Source: Parachlorella kessleri
Lineage: Eukaryota > Chlorophyta > Trebouxiophyceae > Chlorellales > Chlorellaceae
DNA: 12,976 bases
Assembly: GCA_001598975.1 (NCBI GenBank)
Contig: BBXU01002367.1
Coordinates: 1-12,976, forward strand
Reading direction: 5' to 3'
The position numbers and the translations under genes are program-made. This document shows, in pieces, positions 1 through 10,316 of this stretch. Position 1 is the stretch's first letter. Every line of letters begins with the position of its first letter. The notes under the pieces were generated by a model. That model saw only the letters and a program-made list of their open reading frames with translations. It had not been told where the DNA came from and ran no database searches.

Positions 1-58
1 CCCCCCCCACCCCCACCCACCACCACACACACACACACACACACACCAACACCACCCA
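1..58. repeat. C-rich and (CA)n low-complexity tract
   Basis: A poly-C/CCCA segment leads into a (CA)11 run at 24-46. It lies in the 3' flank of the minus-strand LACS gene, where it reads as TG repeats and G runs. Confidence 0.9.
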
Positions 59-125
59 GGGGACCCCAGCAGCAACCCCCGTTTGGCGGCAGGCGGGCGG
101 TCAGCCTGCCTCACCTCCCTGTCCC

Positions 126-3100
126 CTACACCTCCGGCAGCTTGCTGTACATGTCCGCCAGCACGTCCTGGAACCGCGCCTGCGCCTGCGGCCGCTTGAG
201 CTTGAAGGTGGGCGTCAGCATGTCGTTCTCCACGGAGAAGGCCTCGTGGAACAGGTGCACCGCCGCCACCTGCAAGAGGGGGGGGAGGGGAGCCTTATTG
301 GGTGGGGAGGTGATGAGGGGGGCTGCCGGCGAGGTGCGGAAGGGTTGCATCTAGCCAGCGCATGGCACGGGCTGCGGAGGGTGGTAGGGGTGCATGCTGG
401 GAGGTGGGGAGGCAGGCCAAGGCGTGGCTACCTGTTGCACACATTGCCTTGCTGCGTGGGCTCACCCAGGGCACCTCCTGGAGAAGGTTCAGTGGTACAC
501 TGGCTATCTTGAAGCCTTGCATATCAAAGGTAGCAACAACCCAACAGGCCTGCAAGCTGTGGCAGGTGGTGGGGGCCGTAGCCGCCCCAACCCCCTCACC
601 TGCTCAAAGCCCTTGAGTCCCGCTGCCCGCCCCTCTTCAAGCATGCTCTTGAACACGGCCGCCGTCACCTTGCTGTCCTCACACAGCTGCCACACAAGGG
701 AACACACGACGTGGTTGCTGGGAGGTACGCTATGCACAGAAATGACCCGCTGGGCAGCTTTCATGCCACACTCAAACATACTGGCTTGGTCATGGCAGGC
801 TGAGGTTCTGGCCGAATGCGCAGGAACCCGAGCTCGGCTTCCACCAAGTTGCAAAGGAAGGTAAGTTGGAAGTTGATCCCACCTGCTTGAGGTCCTGTCC
901 CAGCCCCCGTTCCTTGGCCCACGGAAGCAGATAATCGGGATCTGGCACAACCACTGCCAGTAGATGGCTGCGTAGGCTGTTACCGTACACAAACGACTGC
1001 AGCACAGAGGGCGGAAGTGCAAGGTTGCATCCGGGCTTGCGTAGCAAGGTGTGTAGGCTGCAGGCTGATGTCAGGGAGGTTGCAAGGAGCACGGCAAAGA
1101 AGGAGCACATTTGCAAACGCATCACACGGCGTCAACAAGCAGTGTATTGCGGAAGCTGGGAATCATGGGGATGACTCAAGCCAGGAAAGAAGCAACCCTA
1201 GGTACCCGCCCGCCAGTGACAGTCGCTGTCAAGGCAGCCTCACCTGAAGCACAAATGGTGAGCGTGCGTACACATTCTCAATCTTCTCGGGGGCGATGTA
1301 CTCGCCTGCAGCGCACAGCAGCAGCTGGATGGGCAGCTCGCTCACAACCAGCGCTCAATCAGTTAGTGGGTTCAAGCAAAGAGCATACGGACCCCGCTGC
1401 CCTGCCTGCTGCAGTGTCAAGGAGGCTACAATGGTGCTACTGTTTTTTTCCGATAAAATCCCACCACCTGGTGGGCAGGGATACAGCACAAGCAAACCCC
1501 CAAAACCTGAGCAGTGTCAGGGGAGGGCTGCCCTGGCCCCAACACTGAGTTGCAGTGCATAATCAAAGGGTCGCGAGCGAGTAATGAGTGCTGTGCTCAC
1601 CCTGTGCCAGCTTGAAAATGTTCTTCTTGCGATCGATGATCTTCAGCCGGCCGCCGGGGAGCCACACGCCCACATCCCCTGCACCCAGGGGCAGCACGCA
1701 CCACCCGGAACCCACTTGCACCATGCGCCCCAGTCAGGATTCTCTCCTTGTGGCGAGTGTAGACCATAGGCAGCAGCATCGGCCTCCTTGTCTGCATGCC
1801 CGGTTCTACCAACTCTGAAAACGCTCGGGTGTACCAGCCAAGACCTCAGTAGCCCTAACAGCGGGCGTACTAAGATGCAGCTCACGCCCCGCCTCACGCG
1901 CAAGCGGGTGCGCTGTCCAAGCCCCACCTGTATGCAGCCAGCCGTCCTTGTCGATGGTGTCCCTGGTGTTCTGTTCGTCCTTGTAATACCCCATGAACAC
2001 TGTCGGCCCCCGCACACAGATCTCGCCGCGCGGGTAGGGCGCATCTGCAATACAACCCAGGCACAGTCGGCTTGAAAAGCGCGGCGCCGACAACTAAGAT
2101 GGCACAGCCTCATGCCGGGTGTCGTTTCCGCAGACCCCAGTTTCATTGAATGTTACACGCGCCACTCGTTAGGACGTAGGCCACCCTCCAGACAGCTGTT
2201 AAACTACACATGAACCTCACGCATCCCATCCCCAGCCGCCGCACTCTGACGTGACACACATGGAGGCGGCAGGGCCCAGCAATCAGTTCAGCGAAGCCTC
2301 ACCCCACAACGCCTGCCCATGCACTTGCGCTCAGCGCCCCACAGACACCCCCAGTAAGGGACACAGTAAGGGACACAGTAGGGGACACACTACATTCAAC
2401 CCCAGCACACCTGCGTTGGTGTAGCCCATCTCTGGGATGTCATCCAGCTTGATCTCGCATGACAGGGTGGGCGCCCCCACGTGGCCCGATGTTGGGTCCC
2501 CAGGCTGCATGAGTGTGCATGCCGACGCGCTCTCTGCAGCACCAGGGGAGAGGGAGAGGGGAAGGCTGCTCGAGCTACGCTGTGAGCTGGGCCACCGTGA
2601 TGCTGGGCTTGTGGTGTGTGTGTGTGTGCGCGTGCGTGCGCATGCGCGCGCGCGCGCGTGCGTGTGTGTGTGTGTGTTGGGGGGGGGGGGCTAGCATTAT
2701 TGAGACCACCTCGGTGGACGTTGCGATCAGCAGCCGGCCAAGACGCAGTGACGCAAGCGCCGCTGCATAATTGAGCTCACTAGTGACCCATGGGGCCTAT
2801 GTAAACACACAGTAGCGGGGCAGGCAGCAGGGCAGCACAGCCATGGGGTAAGCACCTCCACACTTTCGCACCTCGACTTCAGTAAGTACTGAAAAAGTTG
2901 CCTTCGCTTTCGGCGTTCCTCCTGTGATTAACCGAGCCAAGTGTCACCTGTCATGCCATAGCCCTCCAGCACGTTGCAGCCGAAGCAGATGCGTAGGAAG
3001 TTGAACACGTCTGGGGAGATGGGGCTGGCACCGCTCACCAGCAGCTTCACCTGGCCTGTCAGCAGCGCCACACGAATGCCAGGGTTAGTTGCACGCATCT

Positions 3101-6100
3101 CCCGCAACCACTGCAAATCGTCCGGTCTTGTCCAGTCTAACCTAAGGCATGCTGCTGCGCTGCAATGTAAAATGCCCAAATTACGACGCATGACCACATG
3201 CGCTGGCCTGCAGCTTGGCAATGCAGAGCATCCCCCCTTCCAGCCCCTGTTTATACAGCACTGCTAGCAGCAGCGAACCTCCCGCCGGCCACCGGCAAAC
3301 AACACATCACGCCACATCAGGCAGGCAGCCCCAGTAAAGCACTACAGGCAGCCACGTAGGGTCCGCACTGCAGTGGCAGTATCCCTGCTCACAGTGGCAG
3401 CGCCCCTGACTGCTCACCTCCCACCCGGGCCCTGATCTTGGAGAAGACCAGCGCATCCCAGAAGGGCGCCATGCGGCCCCCGCTCAGGTCCCCCGCCTCC
3501 AGGGCAGCCTTCTTGCTGTTGAAGGCGCGCCAGAACAGCGCACGGCTGACCGCGTTGCTCGACTCAACCTGCGGGCCAGGCGCATCCCATGCCCTGTCAC
3601 AGGCTTGCAGTGTGGAGACGCCCAGTTGCCTCGCATCAGTTCCTCAAGTGAGTGGCTTACTACTACATAGGCGGGCCAGCGGGTGTACTTGCGCACCCAA
3701 CCTACGCACCAGCGGGGCTTCTCTGATGAGGTCTTCCTTGTGAGTCAAGCTGCCCACCCACTTCACCCACCAAAGCGCGTGGCCCAACCCTCCACCAGGA
3801 TCAGCACCCAGCATTGGTCCCCCTGGGGCTCACCGTCACACAGAGCAGCGACACACCACCACCAGCAGTGCTCAACACCCCGCCCCGGCCTGCTTGCCTG
3901 CGCGATGACCTTGTCATAGATGCGATTCCAGAGGCGAGGCACGGAGGGGAAGAAGTGCGGCCGCAGCTCCTGGATGTCCTCCAGCAGCTCTAGCACATTA
4001 CCCCTGCGCCCAGCACCACATGCTTGTTTCCCTGCTGAGAAGACCCCTACTGAGACGACCCCTGACCTGAGGCACACAGTGAGGGCCCTGGATGGGCTCT
4101 CACAACTCCAGCACCCGGGCGGTGCACAGCGCTGGGAGCATCAGTGACCGCAACAGAAGGCACTCAAGGTCTAACAGCAGGGGCGAAGGGTGCGAGATGA
4201 AGGTTGACCTGGCAGGAGTGGTGTCCTGCTTGCCCGGCTGGGGGCCTGGTTGCGCCCTGGGGCCACGGTTGCGACTTATTCGCCTCTCTCTCCATGGCAA
4301 CAGCAGTAGTGACGGCAGCAGCACTGGGAACATATCAGGTTGTCCTGAGCGAGGTGTACCTGTAGAAGCCGAGGGCGCCGCCCAGATGTGTTTGCAGCGT
4401 GAGGCCACCGCGTTCGTAGATGTGGGCCAGTGGCAGGTACGAGATGTATCTGTCACCTGCAAAGGGTAAAAGCAAGTTGTCATGCAGGTTGGGGCGACAC
4501 CATGCCGCCAAGTCAAGGGTACAAGACTAACCGCGGGGCGCGAGGTGCTCAGGAAGCCTACAGGTGGAGGCGGGTGCCCCGAACAGTGCGGGGCTGTTGT
4601 TCAGCCCGCGGGGAAGTGGCGGGCTACAGGTAATTCTAGGGTGATTCTAGGACATGGCAGATCGACAGCAACAGAAAGCCAAAAGGATGTCAGAATACGG
4701 CTCTGCCATGCCCCCAGCTGGAATGGGCTGGGGGCTCACTCATCTAACCAAGGCGCCCTGGCTGGAAGGCCAGGGTGCTGCATGGCAGACATCACGCTCA
4801 AGCAGCGCCGTTGTGTATCGCCCTCCATCCTGAGGAGCTTGTCTGGTTTGTGGAACACAGACAAGGTGTATCAACTGTAAACAGATCCTGTTCAAGTACA
4901 GTCGATGGTAAGATGACATTTTCTGCACATTATACAGCGCAAACATGCTGTTCCCACTTTCTTTATGTGCGCGAGAACGAGGCGCCGCATCTACGGAATA
5001 ACAGCTTTTTAGGCCTTCTCAGGGCTTATTATAGTCGTTCAAGCCTGAGCAGGAGTAGGGAGGCTCCGACGCCGCGATATGTCCGGCATGCGACATGCCG
5101 GCGTGCATGCATGTAGAGCTAAGTCGGGCAGCTTCCGATCGGGCCAATCCGCCGCGGTATCCCAGCGAAATTTTTGGCAGTTAACGGTTGTGGCCTTTCG
5201 TGCCAGGCCGTATGCCCCAGTCCCACCCCAGACCCTAGACACCACCAGCCGTCGCAAGCACGCACCTGGCTGAAACCAGTCAGGGAAAAGCGGCGCCAGG
5301 CCAGCAGCGTGCGCCACCAGGTTGCGGTGGCTCAGCAGCGCTCCTTTAGGCACACCTGTGGTGCCGCTGGTATAGCTGATCAGCGCCAGGTCGGAGGGCT
5401 GCAAGTGAGGCCAAGCAAAGCAACACGGTGACGGTGACACCCTTGAGAAATGTGCAGGTGGCCTTTTCGCAATAGTCATGTAAGGAGGGGGCACTATCTG
5501 TGCCCACGAGCGCCACTCATAAAGCAAGCCCGGAGTGACGCGGCCAAGTGCTAGGCATGGCTGGGCTGCACACCCAGTTCAATGTGTGAAGCACACTGTC
5601 AGTCAAGACCCTGCAATGCACCTGGGGAGGCCTGTGTGGCTTGGGGTTTTTGAACCCCAGCGCTTTGACTTTGTCCAGGGTCATCATGCGAGCTTGGGAG
5701 CCGGAGGGCACCTCAGGAAGCCGTTGGTGCGGCCGCGTCCCATACACCATCTGCAACCCAGCAAGCAAGCAAGTAGACCCGTCGTCAGCAGGCAAGCACA
5801 CTGGACCATCATCAAGCAAACGTTATGTGCTTGCTTCAACTTGCCGCTGCGCTGTATGGATAGTAAGGCCTAGAAAAGCTGACATACCATCCACCAACTT
5901 GGCATGTACTCCCATCTGCCATGCGAGTTGCCGACTATTGAGACAAACACCCAAGGCCCCTGCCTTGAACGTTCACCCCAGAGCATGCCACACCAGCAAA
6001 TATACTGCCGCCCCCCCCTTGTTTTCAGTACCACTCAAGCAGCCATAAATCCAGCAGCCATAGCATCCCTTGCCAAAACCGCTTTTAACTCATAACCCCG

Positions 6101-7650
6101 CCCAACACAGGCCCCCCTGCCGGCCTGCCACTTGCCAACGTACCACCAGCTTGACTGTGGGACACCTTGCCAGCACTTCCAGCAGCTTGGGCAGCACCTC
6201 CGCAGCGCAGGCCACTGCCGCCAACTCAGCGTGGTTCGCAATGTACTCCACCGTGTCTGGGCCTAGGGTGTCGTACAGCGGCACGCTGGCTATGCTGTAT
6301 GCGTGGCAGGCTGCGTCCACCAGCACCCACTCTGCAGCACCAAAAGGCAACAACCATGCCATGTACGGTTGACGGGAGGTGCGCTTAAAAGCACCCAAGC
6401 TGCCCCAGATGGCAGATGGTCACCACCGCGAAACATAGAGCGCTCCCCATCCCCATGGTATGCCTTTTACTCCATCTACTATGGGCTCCTTTGGGATGGT
6501 CCAGCTGCCATGAGACACTAGCAGGGTATCGCGACTCGCTCGAAGTGGTTAAACCCCTGCAACGCTATCCTGCAACAATGGTGCATAGCTGCCTTGCAAG
6601 CAACCTCGGAGCATTGCTTACAACTTGCGCGAATGTATCAAATATAGTGTCTGGCACAAGGCACAGCAGTGTCAGGCCATTTCTTAGAGTCACAGTATAC
6701 CCCGCCATGCCCTTCCCAACCCAACCCACGCTTGCTGGGTCCAGCTCCTCACCTGGGCAGTTGACCGAGTACAGGCCCACCATAGAGCCTGGCGGCACCC
6801 CCAGCTGCACCATCGCCGACCCAATAGCAGACCGCACTTCGCCCGCCTGTAAAAACCCATTCTTGCATTTCATCAGGGAACTTATGGCGGGTAAACCTCT
6901 ACCGTTGGCCAGGAACAAACAGTCAGCTGCTTTACATGGCCAAGCAACTGATGCAGATGTTGTCAAATAACCAAAGATGGGCAGGTGGCACGAGCAACTG
7001 CTGGGGAAACTGCAGTTGTTAGATGATACATAAACATATGCGCTTCTGACATCATTCCAAGCATACCTCTCGGTATGTCATCCACTTGTAGTGGCCTGCC
7101 TTCCCTTGTGTGTCAATGACGCGGTGGCCCAAGTAGGGCGCCTGCAGTGAACAGCCAAACGATTAACACCGTAAACGTCAGCACTGGCAAGCTAACCAAT
7201 GCCTATTGGACTAACTGGGACTAACAACAACTTGAGTGGAAGCCAGTTGACATCCATATCGCCTTACAGACCCGGCAGCGACTTACGTCCGGCAGCTTGG
7301 AGATGGTGTTTTCTAGGTTGTCATAGAGGGTCTTCACGTGGTCATCTGGTGCAGGGAACGTGTCCACCAGCTTGTCTGGACTAAGTGCATTTCTGCAGGG
7401 TGACAGAGCCCCTACGTTCAGCGGCCACCTCAGCACGGACGCTCTGATTACCAACACTCTCTGCTCCCAAGGCCCACCTGCGCACAAGCCACGGCCCTGA
7501 TTCCGTTAGCTTCTCAGGCAAAATCACGCTATATGACTGCGCTTGTTCTGCCTCCTGTGCAGCCGTGGGCTCCCGATCAATGCTTGCAGCGCTCGCAGGA
7601 ACCGAGGCCATGTGGCCTTGCAACACTTCGAGACGCCGTGATTGAGACAT
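126..7650 (-). CDS. LACS: Long-chain acyl-CoA synthetase, plant peroxisomal LACS6/7 type (18 exons, complete)
   Basis: ATP-dependent activation of free fatty acids to acyl-CoA via an acyl-AMP intermediate (ANL superfamily); in plants the LACS6/7 branch feeds peroxisomal beta-oxidation. Exons, 5' to 3' on the minus strand: 7650-7478, 7392-7287, 7141-7067, 6846-6753, 6331-6144, 5750-5622, 5398-5266, 4456-4360, 4003-3898, 3568-3418, 3055-2948, 2533-2411, 2044-1928, 1678-1601, 1305-1244, 996-883, 686-600, 269-126 (stop TAG 126-128). They sum to 2085 nt, or 694 residues, against about 700 for Arabidopsis LACS6/7. Motifs seen: P-loop [11 protein letters not shown] (264-274), [10 protein letters not shown] (306-315), SGASP (425-429), YGMTE (450-454), RGEICVRGP (500-508), HTGD with ribose-binding Asp535, IDRKKN (548-553), and the C-terminal catalytic-lysine region PTFKLKR (Lys670). 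The start at 7650 is the first in-frame ATG after a stop at 7726-7728. RLEVLQGHM (residues 6-14) resembles a PTS2. Sixteen introns are GT-AG and one is GC-AG. No TGTAA poly(A) signal is visible in the 125 bp left downstream. Confidence 0.96.
1460..1475. repeat. Short inverted repeat in LACS intron 14
   Basis: CCCACCA and TGGTGGG are perfect 7-bp arms separated by CC. It lies inside an intron beside a T7 run. It could fold as a hairpin, but no function is evident. Confidence 0.6.
2352..2387. repeat. Three tandem copies of a 12-bp repeat
   Basis: CAGTAAGGGACA occurs twice exactly, then once as CAGTAGGGGACA, head to tail. It lies in LACS intron 12, close to the donor end of that minus-strand intron. 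A simple minisatellite. Confidence 0.9.
2614..2690. repeat. Alternating purine-pyrimidine microsatellite plus G12 run
   Basis: Positions 2614-2677 are 64 nt of unbroken alternating purine-pyrimidine: TG repeats, then CG repeats around a GCGCATGCGC core, then TG repeats. After a single T comes a G12 run (2679-2690). It lies in LACS intron 11. On the coding strand the G12 reads as C12, about 145 nt upstream of the acceptor. Such DNA is a classic Z-DNA former. Confidence 0.92.
3569..3897 (-). other. GC-AG intron 9 of LACS
   Basis: The exon 9/10 boundary is fixed by homology (IYDKVIAQ then VESSNAV). At that point the minus strand reads CAG|GCAAGC, a GC donor with otherwise strong consensus; the acceptor is CCCGCAG. 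Using a downstream GT instead would insert extra residues into a conserved region. GC-AG is the usual minor class of U2 introns. Confidence 0.85.
4457..5265 (-). other. LACS intron 7, the longest (809 nt)
   Basis: No coding signal is seen in it. The middle part (about 4880-5040) is clearly more AT-rich than the rest of the locus. It is followed by the 8-bp inverted repeat CCGGCATG-CGA-CATGCCGG at 5083-5101. It may hold a decayed insertion, but no terminal repeats or target-site duplication could be defined. Confidence 0.45.
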
Positions 7651-8656
7651 GGCCAATAGCTGGGGACAAAGTAGTGCAGTGCCGGGTTCTCTGCTTGCAA
7701 GCGCCTTGTCTTGGCAAACGCCAAGTCAGCATTGGAAACCGTCATGCAAAGCACAGCAGGATCAGCGTGATGGCCTCCGAGGAGTCCTCCTAGCAATCCT
7801 GAAGCTCCTTCTTAATTGCGTAGTTTGTGCAATACTCTAAATCTTCATCATGAACGAAGCCTCTTGTCTTTGAAAGTGTCTGACGGACTGAGGTCGGCCA
7901 TAGCGAGTTCTTCGGAACATGTCGTCCTTGCTACGGGCTTGAGACTGGCGTCATGTCTGGGAGCTATGGCAGAGCAGGCTTGGAAGGCACACTTGCCAAG
8001 CTGGGTGCCTTTGTGGGCCCTAGGATTGTGCCTGTTATGTTAGCATGGGTGGCAGGTAGTGCGAACAGGGAGTAGACCTGGGCTGGACTGGACTGGACGT
8101 AACTGTTATGTGTCATTTGCATCTCACTGGTACAGACTGAACCTCAGGATGGGAGGACTGAACCGCCCACAGGCTAAGTCGGGTTGCGGGAAGAAACGCG
8201 TGGAGTCGCAGGGACTGCCAAGGCTCAGCACTGTGTTGTGGCCCTGCCAGGATGCTCTAACCCCCTCCCCTCCCCGCCCTGAGGCACTGCTACATCATCA
8301 GCGAGGCGTGGTGTCAAGCTGCCCTGCTTGGCAAAGTGGCAGAGGAGCTAACAATGTGCTGCTAAGACTGGTCAGTGAGCCCTGCCTCTCAAGGAAGCCC
8401 CATGGATAGACACATGTTGCATTGATATTAACAAGGAAGAATATTGATCCCACCACACTATGAACCGCGGCAGCTGCAGGCAGGATTTTCAGTACCACCA
8501 GAGGCTGCCGATGGCAGTTGCAAGTTTTGCAACACATTGCGCTCACTGCATTTGGCATCGCTGACAAAACCCACTTATATCTCATACTGGATGGCAGAGC
8601 CTCGTCTGCTCAAGCTCACTGCCTCCATAGGGTTTGCTGCCGGGTCTGACGCATTC
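7651..8656. other. Intergenic region: LACS promoter and 5' UTR, plus 3' flank of the upstream gene
   Basis: About 1.0 kb separates the LACS start from the stop of the hypothetical gene. It must hold the 3' UTR of the latter and the promoter and 5' leader of LACS. Open frames here (for example 8059-8409 on the plus strand) show no recognisable protein. I see no clear TATA box, and no TGTAA poly(A) signal on the minus strand after 8657. Confidence 0.6.
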
Positions 8657-10316
8657 TCAGCTGGCGCCTGAGGCGGCTGTGGCGGAGGTGATCTGTAACA
8701 TGGGCGTTCGGGTTGCCCCTCTGGAGGCTGCCTCTGTCGCCTCCACGTCCAGGTAGGTCAGCTGCAGCTTCAGGTTGTGCTGCACAACAAGTGAAGCAGA
8801 AAGCAGTGAGCTAGCGCGCACTGACTGTGCCTCAGCAGGTATAGCCAACCCATGGCAGAAAGAGCCCGTAGATACAACACCTCCTGCTGAGCAAGCAGCA
8901 AGGAGTCCTGACAATGCAGCCGCGGGCGGCCAGCACTCCAACCCCGCAGCTCTTACCCCAAAAGCAATTCTGCAGCATCACCACACGCAGCCCAACAACG
9001 CCATGCCAGATAATGTGGGCACCGCCCGCCCCGCACGCACCCCTGCAAAGCTGAGGTTCATGCCGTCCAGGATCTCGTCCAGCACGGACAGCAGGAGGCT
9101 GATGATGTTGTAGTAGAAGATGCGCTCAATGTTGTCGGGCAGCCACCAGATGTTGACCGCCTTGTTGCTCAGCAGCTCATCAACCAGCGACAGAATCACC
9201 GACTTGTTCACCCCCTGCAAAACAACTTCAGGGACGCATAGTGATGCAATGGTTCCAGGTTACAAAGTGGTTAGCGCAATCTACTTGCAGCCTAATCTTT
9301 TCAGCGGTGCTATGCCAAAGGATGCTTAGCAGGGTGTAAGCCCTTTCCCATCTCCCGGGCCCAACGCTGCCTTTTGAGTACTTTGCGAGCTCCCCAAAAC
9401 ACACGGTTGTGGGCTGCCAAGAGGTCATGCCCACCTTGCTGAAGCGCAGCCGCAACTCCCCATCTGCAAGCGCAGAACAGCAAGGGGATGTTTCTGACAT
9501 TGCTAATCTTGGATGATTTTCAGTGCATGAGATTGTGAGCAAGTCTGGGGAGTTTGGCTTCGCACAAGGAAAGTGTTAATAAGCCTTTAGCGACATAAAG
9601 CAATGCTGCTGCCGGCTGTTGTATAAGGCCTGTGTTGTGAGCACCTTTGTGTGCAATGGGCTGATACTTGTTCACGATTTGCTGCAGGTCCTCCACCTGC
9701 GCAAAAGCAAGCTCCCTCAGACTGCAGGCATCAACGTTTGTTGGGCCTGGTCAAAAGTATGCATGCTGCTGCTAGTCCGTCACAAGGCAGTGATCCAGCT
9801 GCATCGCTTGCAGAGCAGCGGTACCGTACCTTGGCACGGAGCATTTTATTTTCTACATTTATCCGCCTGGAGCTGTGGCCGCGCTTTCGGAAGTAGTCCT
9901 GCGACAGCCTGGCTACAAGCAGGCCGATCGCAAGGCCAGCCACTGCAGAAGCTACCGCTACCCAGCCTGAGGCTAGCACACGCAGAGGTGCCGCTGCTGC
10001 ACAGCCAAGCAGGGAAAAACTGAGTGGGGGCAGGTGGCACAGGCTGGGAGGCTGCAGACGGCAAGGGGTTGACTGCTGGTGAGCAGTGGTTGAAGAGGTC
10101 GAAAACCGCAAGGCTGTGTTCATCTGTCCCACCTGCTCTACGAGACCTTCCCCCTTGGAGTTGCTGAGGCTGCATCACTGAAGGAATGACAGGGCAGGTT
10201 GCGGGACAGTTGCGTTGCACCAATAGTCCATGGTAGCTTGGCAATCTTGGAGCCTGAGCCCGATGTAGAGCAACAGGACGACCGGATGCCAGTGGTGATA
10301 ATCTCAAAGGCCCCAT
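8657..10316 (-). CDS. Unrecognised membrane-anchored protein with possible organelle transit peptide (6 exons)
   Basis: I do not recognise this gene. Inferred exons on the minus strand: 10316-10133, 9996-9830, 9696-9645, 9463-9435, 9214-9041, 8779-8657 (stop TGA 8657-8659). Total 729 nt, 242 residues; all five junctions are GT-AG and keep frame. Residues 1-64 are rich in Arg, Ala, Pro and Gln with almost no acidic residues, like an algal chloroplast or mitochondrial targeting peptide. One hydrophobic segment (about 68-92, VLASGWVAVASAVAGLAIGL) looks like a single membrane span, followed by a basic stretch (YFRKRGHSSRR) and a possibly helical linker. The C-terminal part (about 117-210) alternates acidic and hydrophobic residues, including LVDELLSNKAV, WWLPDNIER and LLSVLDEILDGMNLSF, and reads as a folded domain; the last 25 residues are low-complexity Ala/Ser/Thr. 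A stop at 10350-10352 lies upstream of the ATG at 10316. An alternative start at ATG 10123 reads unspliced through intron 1 into exon 2 in frame (223 residues). The acceptor of exon 2 is a NAGNAG site. Exons 2-6 are well supported; exon 1 is less certain. Confidence 0.72.

Noticed and set aside
2352..2387. 12-bp direct repeats considered as a CRISPR array
   Set aside because: The copies are head to tail without spacers, only three, and in an intron of a eukaryotic gene.
5083..5101. Perfect inverted repeat considered as a transcription terminator
   Set aside because: It sits inside a spliced nuclear intron and has no T tract; intrinsic terminators of this type are bacterial.
6416..6970. 184-residue open frame on the plus strand
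   Set aside because: It is antisense to LACS exon 4 and intron 4; the opposite strand carries the clearly homologous LACS exon.
7648..7656. A LACS start two codons upstream of 7650
   Set aside because: That codon is TTG, which would require a bacterial-style start. The first real in-frame ATG is at 7650.
8059..8409. 116-residue plus-strand frame in the gap between LACS and the hypothetical gene
   Set aside because: No recognisable motif, no splice-joined partners and no codon pattern to support it; length is unremarkable for GC-rich DNA.
126..10316. LACS and the hypothetical gene as one transcript
   Set aside because: Each has its own ATG after an in-frame stop and its own stop codon, with about 1 kb between them; no exon bridges the gap.
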